The position numbers and the translations under genes are program-made. The notes below the pieces were generated by a model that saw nothing but the letters and a program-made list of their open reading frames with translations, ran no database searches and had not been told where the DNA came from. Of a stretch of 61,346 nucleotides of DNA, positions 36,445-45,753 are shown piece by piece. Source of the stretch: Bdellovibrionales bacterium (lineage in GTDB: Bacteria > Bdellovibrionota > UBA1018 > CAIMNF01); NCBI GenBank assembly GCA_018266375.1, contig JAFEAO010000010.1:21935-83280 (forward strand). The letters run 5' to 3'. Positions within the stretch are counted from its first letter, which is position 1, and every line of letters begins with the position of its first letter.

Positions 36445-36654
36445 CTAGCTAGAATCAGCCAAAATCAGGGTCACTTTGACTTCCCATTCGCCAGACATAA
36501 TAAAATAAACCTGAGACACTCGGTATTCGCCCAATTTCAGAGCGCCTTGCTCGCCTAAAGCCTTCTCAACAGTTACGGGCGAAGACCCATGACCGATTCG
36601 GAGCCTGTGCGACAGATGACGCGAGCTAAGGGAAAACGAGACTGAAGGCCAAAA
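36445..36654 (-). pseudogene. Remnant of a FixH-like / YtkA-like gene
   Basis: A 69-codon minus-strand frame with no usable start ends at TAG 36445. It reads G-H-G-S-S-P-V-T-V-E-K, then L-K-L-G-E-Y-R-V-S-Q-V-Y-F-I-M-S-G-E-W-E-V. The intact FixH-like lipoprotein at 37246-37701 has the same order: M-G-H-G-S-R-P-T-T-V, then V-G-T-Y-R-A-S-D-V-F-F-V-M-P-G-K-W-E-I. It is therefore the C-terminal piece of a diverged paralogue, inverted and lying just upstream of the cassette that holds the intact copy. The first 20 codons look less conserved. Confidence 0.6.
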
Positions 36655-36704
36655 TTAATGTTTTCATTTACGTCCGACGCTATCGTTTGTGGTAAGGTAG
36701 TGGC

Positions 36705-37244
36705 ATGAAAAAAGTAGCTCTCCTTACTATTTTTTGGACATTCATTGCCCATGCTTCCGTGTCATTGCCTGTCGAGGGTCAGAACCTTCTCACTGATAAG
36801 ACGGTCAAGGCTTCGGTCGAAAATAAAAAAGGACTCGTCGTCGTATTTCTCTCGGCCGTTTGCCCCTGTTCAAATAGTCATGTCGCTGAGCTCACCAAAA
36901 TCTCCAACGAATATCCCGACTTCAATTTCATCGCGATCCATTCGAACGCCAATGAAGAAGTCGCTGTGGCAAAAAATTATTTCACGGATAAAAAACTTCC
37001 GTTTCCGGTCATTCAAGACTCCAAGGCAAAACTCGCGGATGAGTTCAAAGCATTAAAGACTCCTCATGTGTATGTCGTTCGCCCGAATGGCGAGATCGCT
37101 TATCAAGGCGGTGTCACCAACAGCGCCGACTGCTCGAAAGCAGATAAAAACTTTTTACGTGATGCGCTCGACGACATCAAGCAAAGCCATGTCGTCCGCA
37201 CTCCCTCGGGCCGAACACTCGGTTGCGTGATCAAACGAGGATAG
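36705..37244 (+). CDS. Periplasmic redoxin (AhpC/TSA-like thioredoxin fold)
   Basis: A 179-residue exported thioredoxin-fold protein: signal peptide to about residue 18 (A-H-A-S), then V-V-V-F-L-S-A-V-C-P-C-S-N-S-H with C53 and C55 at the active-site position. A C-P-C arrangement replaces the usual C-x-x-C. The cis-Pro is in K-T-P-H-V-Y-V. Further cysteines lie near the end (S-A-D-C and G-C-V-I). It is likely an envelope reductase or peroxiredoxin-like protein. It starts a cassette with a FixH-like lipoprotein (1 bp gap) and a barrel protein that overlaps that lipoprotein gene. Confidence 0.8.
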   Translation: MKKVALLTIFWTFIAHASVSLPVEGQNLLTDKTVKASVENKKGLVVVFLSAVCPCSNSHVAELTKISNEYPDFNFIAIHSNANEEVAVAKNYFTDKKLPFPVIQDSKAKLADEFKALKTPHVYVVRPNGEIAYQGGVTNSADCSKADKNFLRDALDDIKQSHVVRTPSGRTLGCVIKRG

Positions 37245-37245
37245 A

Positions 37246-37701
37246 ATGAAAATCGTCACACCTCTGATCGCCGCACTCATCCTCACCGCCTGCGCACAAG
37301 AAAAGTCACCGCCACCGGCGAAAGACCTCTTCTCCCCCACAAACGGCGAACGCGTCACCGATTGTTCGATCCGTTTTAAAAAATCGGGGCTCTGCCTTTC
37401 ATGGGGTTGGGAAAGTCAACCCACTTCGACCGCAATGGGTTCGCTCGTATTTAAAACCTATCGCGCAAACTTGCTGGATCAATCTCCCGTGCAAGTCGAT
37501 CTCGAATCGACGCCTCAGGTAATTCTTTGGATGCCAGAAATGGGTCACGGATCCAGACCGACTACGGTCAATCCGATTGACGTCGGCACTTATCGTGCAA
37601 GCGACGTCTTTTTTGTGATGCCAGGCAAATGGGAAATCTTATTTCAAATTAAATCCGGAGAATCCGTCTTAGATGAAGCGGTTGTTAACGTTACCATTTA
37701 A
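37246..37701 (+). CDS. FixH/YtkA-like lipoprotein
   Basis: A 151-residue lipoprotein with lipobox L-T-A-C (about 13-16). The mature part contains a FixH/YtkA-type beta domain: L-W-M-P-E-M-G-H-G-S-R-P (about 102-113), then D-V-F-F-V-M-P-G-K-W-E-I. The M-x-x-M-x-H pattern is the kind of methionine/histidine cluster seen in envelope copper-handling proteins, so a metal role is possible but inferred. Middle gene of the redoxin cassette; its last 29 bp overlap the start of the barrel-protein gene. A truncated paralogue lies at 36445-36654. Confidence 0.75.
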   Translation: MKIVTPLIAALILTACAQEKSPPPAKDLFSPTNGERVTDCSIRFKKSGLCLSWGWESQPTSTAMGSLVFKTYRANLLDQSPVQVDLESTPQVILWMPEMGHGSRPTTVNPIDVGTYRASDVFFVMPGKWEILFQIKSGESVLDEAVVNVTI

Positions 37702-38599
37702 GATCGCGCTCCCGATCGCGATGGCGCTCACTGTGGTCGCGCCTTCAGTCGCTCAAGCGGCCGCCTGCTGTGGCGGCGGCTTTGCCTCACCCACGATTAT
37801 TGCCGGCGACCAAGCGTCGCAATTCACTCTCTCTTACGGTTTTAATAGCGTCGTCGTCGACAATGTCGACTCCGAGGGTTACTGGCGTCGTTGGGACGAA
37901 CATCAGCAAGTTCAATCGTTCCGCATCGAGGGCGCAACCCTCCTCTCTGATCGGTGGCAAGCGGGACTCGCGATCCCGATGATTCAACGTACGCGCACGG
38001 GTGACACTCATTCGGGTCTGGGCGATGTGGCGGCGACACTCGGCTACGAATTTCTTCCGGACTGGGATTACAATCCGATTCGTCCAAAAGGCGTGGGCTA
38101 TTTTCAGATCACGCTCCCGACCGGTCTTTCCAAATATGAATCCGAAACCGGAGCGCTCGACACTCGCGGCAATGGATTTTGGTCGGTAGGCTTGGGCGCA
38201 CTCTTTACGAAAACTTTTAGCGACATCGACGCCTTCACTTCTGTTGACGTGCACCGTTCATTTTCAAAGTCGGTACGAACCTCGTCTATTGCAGGCCAAC
38301 TCCAACCCGGCTTCGGCGGAAACTTCAGCGCAGGTTTAGGCTACAACTTCACCGCTTTCCGAATTGGTGGTGCCCTCACGTGGGTCGTCGAAGATCCGGT
38401 AAAAATCGTGCAGCCTCTCGGCACCATCGATGGTGCGGTCGAGCGCTACACTACTGCGAGTCTCGCGCTGAGCTACATGAAATCCGACGAGTGGGCCGGC
38501 ACTTTGAGCTATCTCGATCAAACTTGGTTCGGAAGCCCCACCAACACCAGCCTCGGTCGCGGCTTGACCATACAAATTCAGCGTCGTTGGCTGAGATAA
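37673..38599 (+). CDS. Outer-membrane channel-like barrel protein with N-terminal CCGGG
   Basis: A 308-residue exported protein. The signal peptide ends at A-Q-A-A-A, and the mature protein begins with C-C-G-G-G-F, an unusual vicinal cysteine pair. The rest has alternating beta strands of an outer-membrane barrel (A-A-T-L-G-Y-E-F, Y-F-Q-I-T-L-P-T-G-L, F-S-A-G-L-G-Y-N-F) and ends R-G-L-T-I-Q-I-Q-R-R-W. It resembles putative outer-membrane transport channels. ATG at 37673 with GGAG upstream; 29-bp overlap with the FixH-like gene. The vicinal cysteines plus redoxin and Met/His lipoprotein suggest metal or thiol traffic. Confidence 0.75.
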   Translation: MKRLLTLPFKIALPIAMALTVVAPSVAQAAACCGGGFASPTIIAGDQASQFTLSYGFNSVVVDNVDSEGYWRRWDEHQQVQSFRIEGATLLSDRWQAGLAIPMIQRTRTGDTHSGLGDVAATLGYEFLPDWDYNPIRPKGVGYFQITLPTGLSKYESETGALDTRGNGFWSVGLGALFTKTFSDIDAFTSVDVHRSFSKSVRTSSIAGQLQPGFGGNFSAGLGYNFTAFRIGGALTWVVEDPVKIVQPLGTIDGAVERYTTASLALSYMKSDEWAGTLSYLDQTWFGSPTNTSLGRGLTIQIQRRWLR

Positions 38600-38641
38600 T
38601 TGCTTTCTAATTCCTCCCGCGTGAAATAGTCTTTAAATTAT

Positions 38642-40081
38642 ATGTTATCGCCAGTTGCCGGATTTTTAGCCTTGGGCGCTTACTTTCTCAGTCTCGTGAC
38701 CCTCTCGTTTTATCGGTCACGCAAAGCCACACTCGACGACTACTATATCGGCAGCCGCAATTCCACTTGGTGGCTCATTACCCTCGGCATGATCAGCGAT
38801 TCGGTCTCGGGCGTCACTTACGTTTCCGTGCCCGGCTCAGTCTCAACCCAAGCCTACTCCTACATGCAGGTAGTGTTCGGTTACTTCTTGGGCTATCTCA
38901 TCATCACGACGATTCTTTTACCGCTCTATTACAAGCGCAATCTGATCTCGATCTACTCGTACTTAGGTGAGCGCTTCGGCCCCCATGCTCAAAAAACAGG
39001 CTCGATGTTTTTTATCGCCTCTCGTACCTTTGGTTCAGCCGCTCGTCTTTACATTTCGGTGATGGTGCTCCATCAATTCTTGCTCGGGCCCGCAGGACTC
39101 TCGCCAGTGCTGTCCTTTGTCGTCGCGATGGGCTTGATTGTGCTCTACACTTACAAGGGCGGCATCAAAGCGCTTGTCTGGACCGAAGCTTACCAATCCG
39201 TGATCCTGCTTGCCGCGATCTTCATCCTGGCCGGATTTTTTTGGAACGAAGTCCAGGACCCGATTGCTACCATCATGAAGCCGCAGATCTTTTTTACCGA
39301 TCCGAAGGCCTCGAACTTTTTCCTAAAGCAGATCTTCGGTGGCATGCTCATCACCAGCGCCATGAACGGACTCGATCAAAACATCATGCAGCTTAACCTC
39401 AGTTGCAAACGCTTGTGGGACGCACAAAAAAACATGATCACGCTTGCATTCACGATGGTCGCGGTTAACTTTTTCTTCCTGGCTTTGGGTGCGCTCGCGA
39501 TTCAACTCTTTCAAGAAAAGGGCATTGCACTCCCGACTCTCGCAAACGGTGCTGTTATCCACGATCAAGTCCTCTCGACCGCCGTGTTCTCGCACCTGGA
39601 ACCGATCGCGGCTCTGATCTTTATCGTCGGTTTGGCGGCTGCGACCTTTAGTAGTGCCGGCACCATATTGCCTGCAATTGCTTCATCGATCGAGATCGAT
39701 CTGTTCCCGAAGGAGTGGAAAAATAAAATTCCGGTGCGCGTGATTCATGCCCTCGCCGCGGTTTTAATTTTGATCATTATTCTCGGTATCTATAAAGCCG
39801 AAGCGAGATCGCTGATTGATATCGTATTGCGCTGCTCTGGCTACACTTACGGCCCACTCATCGGATTGTACGGACTCGGAATTTTCACCAAGATCCAACT
39901 CAAACATCAACGTATTCCATATCTATGTCTCATCGCCGTCGCGATTAGCGCGTACCTTGACTGGAACAGCGCCAATCTTTTCGGCGGCTACAAAATTGGC
40001 GTGGAACTGATCGCGGTAAATGCGATCGTTTTTACGGTTCTTGCGCTTGTGTTCGCTCGCACGCCCACTACGGCGCAATAA
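38642..40081 (+). CDS. Sodium:solute symporter family protein
   Basis: A 479-residue inner-membrane transporter with about 13 hydrophobic segments, of the sodium:solute symporter (SSS) family. Typical signs are the N-terminal R-K-A-T-L-D-D-Y-Y-I-G-S-R-N segment, Y-K-G-G-I-K-A-L-V-W-T-E-A-Y-Q between TM5 and TM6, the G-L-D-Q-N-I-M-Q motif, and A-A-T-F-S-S-A-G-T. Substrate cannot be read; proline, pantothenate, glucose and iodide carriers share this pattern. It follows the redoxin cassette by 42 bp and overlaps the convergent gene at 40068 by 14 bp. Confidence 0.9.
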   Translation: MLSPVAGFLALGAYFLSLVTLSFYRSRKATLDDYYIGSRNSTWWLITLGMISDSVSGVTYVSVPGSVSTQAYSYMQVVFGYFLGYLIITTILLPLYYKRNLISIYSYLGERFGPHAQKTGSMFFIASRTFGSAARLYISVMVLHQFLLGPAGLSPVLSFVVAMGLIVLYTYKGGIKALVWTEAYQSVILLAAIFILAGFFWNEVQDPIATIMKPQIFFTDPKASNFFLKQIFGGMLITSAMNGLDQNIMQLNLSCKRLWDAQKNMITLAFTMVAVNFFFLALGALAIQLFQEKGIALPTLANGAVIHDQVLSTAVFSHLEPIAALIFIVGLAAATFSSAGTILPAIASSIEIDLFPKEWKNKIPVRVIHALAAVLILIIILGIYKAEARSLIDIVLRCSGYTYGPLIGLYGLGIFTKIQLKHQRIPYLCLIAVAISAYLDWNSANLFGGYKIGVELIAVNAIVFTVLALVFARTPTTAQ

Positions 40082-40727
40082 AGGTACAGTAAACCGATTC
40101 GATCTTGCGTTCGCCCGCTTTAATTTGGGCATTTGCCATATCATCCAGATAATCCGGATAGTGATTGGCATCATATTGAGACGGGTCGATATTCACCGTA
40201 CTCTCTTTCGTCAAAACGCTCTCACGCGAACAATCCATTTGAGCTGGGGCGTCCGGATCGGCGTCGGTATTTAAAAGTACGGGTTGAGTACAAAATCCAC
40301 CGAGCGAATCGCAAAGATAAAGACGCAACCACATCGAGTCTTTCGGCTCGGGGTTCTGCAATCCTTTGGTCTGCTTTTGAAATAGATCAAAAAGCTTTTC
40401 GGCGCTCTCGCCGTACGCGCGGAACGACTTCATATCGTTGCGCTGGCCCCAGCTATCGATCTTGCCTTCGGCAAAAGACGTCGATCCGCTTTCTATACCC
40501 GCGTTCCAACGGCATTCGATTTTTTGATTCGAGCCCGGGATCGCGTCTTCCGTCCCGGTCGGACGGGTTCCGCTCACCGTACAAATTGCATCGCTTGCAT
40601 TGGCGCCATACACGGTTTTAACAAAGACGTTTGCAGCGGCGTGGGTCAGGTCCCACTTAAAATCTACCGACGCTTGCGCTGAATTTTGAAATAAAATAAC
40701 CAGTAAAAACAAAGCAGCTTGCTTCAT
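40068..40727 (-). CDS. Secreted cysteine-containing protein of unknown function
   Basis: A 219-residue exported protein. Start at 40727 follows GGAGG and begins a signal peptide ending S-A-Q-A-S. The mature part has seven cysteines (A-I-C-T, I-E-C-R, Y-L-C-D, G-F-C-T, M-D-C-S, V-Y-C-T among them) and no recognised domain. Its stop lies inside the 3' end of the symporter gene on the other strand (14-bp convergent overlap). Its role is unknown. Confidence 0.7.
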   Translation of the reverse strand: MKQAALFLLVILFQNSAQASVDFKWDLTHAAANVFVKTVYGANASDAICTVSGTRPTGTEDAIPGSNQKIECRWNAGIESGSTSFAEGKIDSWGQRNDMKSFRAYGESAEKLFDLFQKQTKGLQNPEPKDSMWLRLYLCDSLGGFCTQPVLLNTDADPDAPAQMDCSRESVLTKESTVNIDPSQYDANHYPDYLDDMANAQIKAGERKIESVYCTFIAP

Positions 40728-40853
40728 ACTCCTCCAATCCTTCATGCATTTATAAACATCATATATATAAATGACGAGCACAAATTCTCAACAAAATCAG
40801 TTTCAACGAATTCCCTTCATTCTCGGAGCCGACCAGTCAGATTTTGACTCGAT

Positions 40854-41774
40854 CTATTCGTCGTGGCGATCGGCGCGACCGCGGCTACGATCGCAAGTTC
40901 CGGTAAACGAGTGCTTGTCCGCGCGCTGAGCTGGAGCAGACTCCATCATCCGGCGAAGGCCTGGTACATTTACGGCGATCATGTCTTCGACTTGCTTTGG
41001 AGACGGATTGTGTGTCGATCCGAGTTCGAAGAGTAAAGACCAAATTCCTTGTTGCATGAACGCATAGTCTTCGAAGCTTCCGTTTGCCGCGTAAATGAGA
41101 TCGGTGGTATTACCGGTCTTGTAGTGACTGTCAGCCGCTGCGGTCTGAACAAGCCCCTTGAAGATACTCTCGTAACCGGTAGTCAGATCCTTCGTCGACA
41201 AACCCCATGGGTAAGTCACAGCCGGATAAAAGGTATGGAGAGTCGCTGAAGCCACGATGTTCTTCTCGACGATAAAGCGCGCGAGTGCCGCGGTTGATTT
41301 CAAAGTGAACGGACCTTCGGTTCCACATGGGCTCGGATAGTTGCGGTTCGGGTCGTAAGATTTACCGCGAGTCGAGCTCATCTCTTCTCGTCGTCCAGCA
41401 TTGTATCCGCCGATGTTGAGGACCGGCACCACCCAAATGGTTTGACCCGCGATCGGCTTGACCGCGACGGTGTAAGCAAAACGGAGCGCGACTTCGGTCG
41501 AGCCGTATTCATTACCGTGGTGAGTGGCAACGACGAGGTTATTGACCGGACCGTTACCAACTTTAACACCGATGATTTTTTGTCCCGAGTCGCTGTCGCC
41601 AAGCACGAACTCTTGCGCATTTTGTCCGTAGGTCTTTACGATATTGTCGAGATACTCTACCACGCCTTTATAATTGCGCATCGCTTTGACTTCAAAAAGT
41701 GAAGCCTGCGTCTGTCCCGCGAATACACCAATAGTAAAGAGTCCCCAACAAAATAACAAAAGTGTCTTCTTCAT
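40854..41774 (-). CDS. Secreted M14-family zinc carboxypeptidase
   Basis: A 306-residue exported peptidase. A signal peptide to about residue 24 is followed by an M14 catalytic domain. The zinc motif H-x-x-E is in A-T-H-H-G-N-E-Y (H86, E89) and the third ligand is in T-L-H-T-F (H180). Substrate-binding D-P-N-R-N-Y-P (about 141-147) and the catalytic glutamate region L-L-F-E-L-G are visible. The C-terminus is basic and hydrophilic. It would release C-terminal residues of peptides, or peptidoglycan stems, in the periplasm or outside. It fits the peptide-uptake theme. Confidence 0.88.
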   Translation of the reverse strand: MKKTLLLFCWGLFTIGVFAGQTQASLFEVKAMRNYKGVVEYLDNIVKTYGQNAQEFVLGDSDSGQKIIGVKVGNGPVNNLVVATHHGNEYGSTEVALRFAYTVAVKPIAGQTIWVVPVLNIGGYNAGRREEMSSTRGKSYDPNRNYPSPCGTEGPFTLKSTAALARFIVEKNIVASATLHTFYPAVTYPWGLSTKDLTTGYESIFKGLVQTAAADSHYKTGNTTDLIYAANGSFEDYAFMQQGIWSLLFELGSTHNPSPKQVEDMIAVNVPGLRRMMESAPAQRADKHSFTGTCDRSRGRADRHDE

Positions 41775-41788
41775 TGGGAAGTGTCTTC

Positions 41789-42085
41789 TTATATTGTCGG
41801 AAGTTGGTCAACGGCTTTTGCCAGATCGAAATCTTTTTGAGTGATCCCGCCCGAATCATGAGTGCTGAGCGAGAGCCGAACCTTGTTCCAGAGAATCAAA
41901 ATATCCGGATGATGGTTCTGCTTTTCAGCGAGCAATCCCACCGAATTCACGAAGAGCAACGATTGCGGGAAACCGGAAAGTTCAAACGTCTTTTCGATTT
42001 GACCACTCGCACTAAACTTCCAGTCCGGATGCTGTTTGAGTGCGATTTCAAGTTGGTTCGGAGTGAGTTTTGCTGCGGGTACCAT
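41789..42085 (-). CDS. phhB: Pterin-4a-carbinolamine dehydratase
   Basis: A 98-residue protein with the PCD signature E-K-Q-N-H-H-P-D-I, a following aromatic (W-N-K-V), T-H-D-S-G-G-I-T and a conserved D at F-D-L-A. It recycles the pterin cofactor of aromatic amino acid hydroxylases or acts in an uncharacterised pterin role; no phenylalanine hydroxylase is in the window. Its ATG overlaps the stop of the preceding gene by one base (TAATG), so the two are coupled. Confidence 0.9.
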   Translation of the reverse strand: MVPAAKLTPNQLEIALKQHPDWKFSASGQIEKTFELSGFPQSLLFVNSVGLLAEKQNHHPDILILWNKVRLSLSTHDSGGITQKDFDLAKAVDQLPTI

Positions 42086-42834
42086 TACTCGATAATACGC
42101 CCGGACTTATTTTTCTCAATGAAAACTTTACGAACCACATTGCCGCTCTCGTCGTATTCAAACACGAGACGCTGACCATTGGCGTATTCCACGGTTTTGC
42201 TCACCGGAAAACCACTCGAGTCAAGGCTCGTCATGTCGCGTGTCCCGTCTTTGCTCTCGAACATCAGGAACTTGACCTGGCCGTTCAAAAAAAAGCTACG
42301 TGAAATCTTATTACCATCGGGTTCAATCATCGACTCGCTTCGAAGAGCGCCCGTGCTACCGTACTCTCGATCGGCAATTTGCCCTGAATCGAGTCGTTCT
42401 TGCGAAAAATATCCACCATCTTTTGAAACTTCGGTCTTAGTAATCACGAAACCTTTGTCAGCGCGCTCGTACAGCCACTTCTGCAAGCGTGGCTCACTCT
42501 CGGCTTCTTGCTTTTTTAGTAACTCGACTTGCTCCGGAGTGGCCGGTTCGTCGTCGACTTCAATCACTTCGTTCGGCTCCTCTTCGAAGGGTGGATTGGA
42601 TGCAGACACCATCTTCTTATTGGTGCCGGCCGCCACACCAGACGCGACGGAAGCGGCCTTCTCGTTCACTACCGGGTGCACTTCCACCGATGATTGGGTC
42701 GTGGTCACGGAGAGTTTTTCAGCCGTTTGCACTACTTCATTCGCCGGCGCATCCGCCGAGCGCGAAGACTTACCGATTTCGTACCCGATCAGGCCGCACA
42801 CGAGACAAGCAATAAAAAACCCTTTCAACTTCAT
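42085..42834 (-). CDS. Membrane-anchored protein with YwqK-like repeats
   Basis: A 249-residue protein with an N-terminal signal anchor (about 5-18), a long Ala/Ser/Glu-rich linker (to about 105), and a C-terminal set of short beta repeats: D-G-G-Y-F-S-Q-E-R, G-S-T-G-A-L-R-S-E, N-G-Q-V-K-F-L-M-F, N-G-Q-R-L-V-F-E-Y-D-E-S-G-N-V-V-R. These resemble the YwqK/MORN-like repeat pattern. The function of such proteins is unclear. It lies 8 bp from the opp operon's last gene upstream and overlaps phhB by 1 bp, so it may be transcribed from the opp operon. Confidence 0.65.
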   Translation of the reverse strand: MKLKGFFIACLVCGLIGYEIGKSSRSADAPANEVVQTAEKLSVTTTQSSVEVHPVVNEKAASVASGVAAGTNKKMVSASNPPFEEEPNEVIEVDDEPATPEQVELLKKQEAESEPRLQKWLYERADKGFVITKTEVSKDGGYFSQERLDSGQIADREYGSTGALRSESMIEPDGNKISRSFFLNGQVKFLMFESKDGTRDMTSLDSSGFPVSKTVEYANGQRLVFEYDESGNVVRKVFIEKNKSGRIIE

Positions 42835-42842
42835 CGTAAAAC

Positions 42843-43889
42843 CTATGGAGCTGCGGCCAGCGTGCGTTTAGTGGTTGGAAGCGGACTATCGCTCGGGAAA
42901 TGGCAAGCGGCTTGATGGACACCGTCCCACGCGCTCACATCAGCAAGCTGCGGAAAATCGACCTTGCACTTGTCTTGCGCGATCGGACAACGCGGATGAA
43001 AAAAACATCCCGATGGCGGATTGATCGGCGACGGAACGTCACCTTGCAAAATCACGCGATCTTTTTTGAAAGTCGGATCCGGAACCGGAATCGCGGAGAG
43101 AAGCGCTTTCGTATAAGGATGCTTCGGGTGTGTGTACAGTTCTTCGGACTTCGCGATCTCGGCGATTTTGCCGAGATACATCACCGCCACGCGGTTTGAA
43201 ATGTGTTCCACCACTTTAAGATCGTGCGCGATGAACAAATAAGTGAGTTTCAGTTCTTTTTGAAGATCCTGCATCAAGTTCACGATCTGTGCCTGAATCG
43301 AAACATCGAGTGCCGACACGGGCTCGTCACACACCAGGAACTCCGGCTGCACCGCAAGCGCGCGCGCTATACAAATCCGTTGGCGTTGACCGCCCGAGAA
43401 CTCATGCGGATAACGCGAGACAGCCTCACGACGCAAACCTACGAGGTCGAGCAAGTCGTAAATACGCTTGCGGCGCTCTTCTTTGGTGTTGGTCAATTTG
43501 TGAATGATGAGCGGTTCGCCCAAAATTTCTTCGATCGTCATCCGCGGATTCAACGACGCGTACGGATCTTGGAAAACGATCTGCATGTTACGACGAAGCT
43601 TGCGCATCTCATCGTGCGGAAGTTTGGTAATATCCTGGCCTTTGAAAACAATCTGACCGTCGGTCGGCTCAATCAAACGCAGGATGCAACGACCGAGCGT
43701 GGACTTACCGCAACCCGACTCACCGACGAGACCCAAGGTCTCACCTTTATAAATGTCGAATGAAATGTTTTGAACCGCACGGACCGAGGCCACTTCACGG
43801 CCGAGGATCCCGCCTTTAATCGGGAATCGTTTGGTAAGGTTACGGACAGACAGCAATACTTCCTTATTGGCATTATCGTTCGAGCTCAT
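42843..43889 (-). CDS. oppF: Oligopeptide/dipeptide ABC transporter ATPase (OppF/DppF)
   Basis: About 348 residues. Walker [10 protein letters not shown], signature LSGG-like in [14 protein letters not shown], Walker [14 protein letters not shown]-loop A-H-D-L. The C-terminal oligopeptide-specific extension has the cysteine cluster ([12 protein letters not shown]). Start ATG 43889 lies nine bases after GAGGTG and overlaps the upstream stop (ATGA); a GTG at 43901 is a poorer choice. Last gene of the four-gene importer. Confidence 0.93.
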   Translation of the reverse strand: MSSNDNANKEVLLSVRNLTKRFPIKGGILGREVASVRAVQNISFDIYKGETLGLVGESGCGKSTLGRCILRLIEPTDGQIVFKGQDITKLPHDEMRKLRRNMQIVFQDPYASLNPRMTIEEILGEPLIIHKLTNTKEERRKRIYDLLDLVGLRREAVSRYPHEFSGGQRQRICIARALAVQPEFLVCDEPVSALDVSIQAQIVNLMQDLQKELKLTYLFIAHDLKVVEHISNRVAVMYLGKIAEIAKSEELYTHPKHPYTKALLSAIPVPDPTFKKDRVILQGDVPSPINPPSGCFFHPRCPIAQDKCKVDFPQLADVSAWDGVHQAACHFPSDSPLPTTKRTLAAAP

Positions 43890-44896
43890 GCAAGTATGCA
43901 CCTCACTAAACGTTCATCGCTGATCCGGCGGAGTTCGGGTTCGACGCCCTTGCAGCCCTCTTGAACGAATTTACAGCGTTCTTGAAACCGACAACCTTTC
44001 GGCAAGTCGAGGAGCGACGGAACGATACCCGGAATCGGTTCGAGACGCGATTTTTTAACTTTGCCGGTCGGATCGCGATTCAAAACCGGAATCGAGTTCA
44101 AAAGTCCTTGCGTATAAGGATGCATCGGCTTTGCGAAGATTTCATTGACCGGTGCGCGTTCGACCACTTTACCCGCGTACATCACGACAACTTCGTGCGC
44201 CATCTCAGCAACAACCCCGAGATCGTGGGTAATCAGCATGATGCCCATTCCTACTTTCTGCTGGAGATCACGTAAAAGATCGAGGATCTGCGCTTGAATC
44301 GTCACGTCGAGAGCGGTAGTCGGTTCATCCGCAATCAGCACTTGCGGGTTACACGACAATGCCATCGCGATCATCACGCGTTGGCGCATCCCGCCCGACA
44401 GCTGATGCGGATAATCTTTAATCCGCTTGTCCGGTGCCGGGATTCCGACGAGCTTCAGCATCTCGACGGCTTTATTGATCGCTTCGCCTTTAGACAAATC
44501 TTGGTGGAGCCGGATTGCTTCGACGAGCTGGTTGCCCACGGTAAAAACCGGATTCAACGACGTCATCGGCTCCTGGAAAATCATGGAGATCTCGTTCCCC
44601 CGGATCTTACGCATTTGATCCATCGGGAAGTCGAGCAAATTTTTACCTTTATATAGGATCTCGCCACCGACGATTTTACCCGGCGGGTTCGGAATGAGGC
44701 GCATGATTGACAGCGACGTCACAGACTTACCGCAACCCGACTCACCGACGATTGCCGTGGTCTTGCCTTTGTAGACATCGAAACTGACGTTATCGACCGC
44801 CTTCACTTCACCGCGATCGGTGAAAAAAGAAGTCTGCAACGACTTCACTTCCAAAATTTTTTCTGCAGTTTTTAAACTACCGATAAGGTCGCTCAT
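43886..44896 (-). CDS. oppD: Oligopeptide/dipeptide ABC transporter ATPase (OppD/DppD)
   Basis: A 336-residue ABC ATPase. Walker A GESGCGKS, signature [14 protein letters not shown], Walker [14 protein letters not shown]-loop I-T-H-D-L. It ends with the peptide-transporter C-terminal extension containing R-C-K-F-V-Q-E-G-C. It pairs with OppF to power uptake through OppB/OppC. Spacing: 9 bp after oppC, 4-bp overlap with oppF. Confidence 0.94.
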   Translation of the reverse strand: MSDLIGSLKTAEKILEVKSLQTSFFTDRGEVKAVDNVSFDVYKGKTTAIVGESGCGKSVTSLSIMRLIPNPPGKIVGGEILYKGKNLLDFPMDQMRKIRGNEISMIFQEPMTSLNPVFTVGNQLVEAIRLHQDLSKGEAINKAVEMLKLVGIPAPDKRIKDYPHQLSGGMRQRVMIAMALSCNPQVLIADEPTTALDVTIQAQILDLLRDLQQKVGMGIMLITHDLGVVAEMAHEVVVMYAGKVVERAPVNEIFAKPMHPYTQGLLNSIPVLNRDPTGKVKKSRLEPIPGIVPSLLDLPKGCRFQERCKFVQEGCKGVEPELRRISDERLVRCILA

Positions 44897-44905
44897 CTCA
44901 TCATC

Positions 44906-45748
44906 CTAACTGTGCGCTTTCGGGTCTAGTGCGTCTCGCACATAATCCCCCAGGACGTTGATCGCAAACATCAAGAAGAACATCGCAACAGTCGCGCCAG
45001 TGAGCTGCCACCACACGCCGGTACTGAGTTCGCCTTTAGCGTCATCAATCATTTTGCCCCAACTTGGCAAATTTTGAACTCCTAAACCGAGATACGATAA
45101 CAATACCTCAGAACGGATCGCGATTTCGACCATAAAGGTCATGCTCAAAATAATCTGGTGCGTAACGTTAGGGAGCAAGTGCTTAAAAATCCGCTGACCG
45201 TGGCCTACGCCGATGCTTTCCGCCGCGATCAGATACTCGCGCTGCTTGTGCTTAAGCACCTCACCCCGCAAAATCCGCGCAAGCGCAATCCAGCTTGTCG
45301 CCGTCAAAGCTATATAGACGGCGGTCATCCCGCGCCCCATCGAGTAACTAATCGCGATAATCAATAGAATGCTTGGAATCGAGGAAAGCGTTGTGATGAA
45401 CCACACGATCACGTCGTCAATAAATCCGCCGAAGTAGCCCGACACCATTCCGAAGAAGATTCCGATCGGCGCCGCGAGAATCGCGGTGATGATCCCGACA
45501 CTCAAGGCAATCCGAGTTCCTTGAATCACTTTGTACATCACGCTCCGGCCCAAGATGTCGGTTCCAAGCCACATGTCGAAGGTCGTAAAGGCTGGCGGCA
45601 GATACTGGGCTCCGATGGGAGCATCCCACGTCGAAGCGAGCCCCAAAAACTGACACGCAAACGCTACAGCTAAAAAGAAGATGATGATGCTCGCACAGAA
45701 GAGCGGCATTTTCTTTTTGAACACTTTTTTAAGTGCCGTCTGCCACAT
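44906..45748 (-). CDS. oppC: Peptide ABC transporter permease (OppC/DppC)
   Basis: A 280-residue inner-membrane permease with an N-terminal OppC-type segment and six hydrophobic helices. The DppC family marks G-T-D-I-L-G-R-S (after P-P-A-F-T-T-F-D-M-W) and the EAA loop R-E-Y-L-I-A-A-E-S-I-G-V-G-H-G are present. Five bp separate it from oppB. It forms the translocation path with OppB. Confidence 0.93.
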   Translation of the reverse strand: MWQTALKKVFKKKMPLFCASIIIFFLAVAFACQFLGLASTWDAPIGAQYLPPAFTTFDMWLGTDILGRSVMYKVIQGTRIALSVGIITAILAAPIGIFFGMVSGYFGGFIDDVIVWFITTLSSIPSILLIIAISYSMGRGMTAVYIALTATSWIALARILRGEVLKHKQREYLIAAESIGVGHGQRIFKHLLPNVTHQIILSMTFMVEIAIRSEVLLSYLGLGVQNLPSWGKMIDDAKGELSTGVWWQLTGATVAMFFLMFAINVLGDYVRDALDPKAHS

Positions 45749-45753
45749 CGTTT

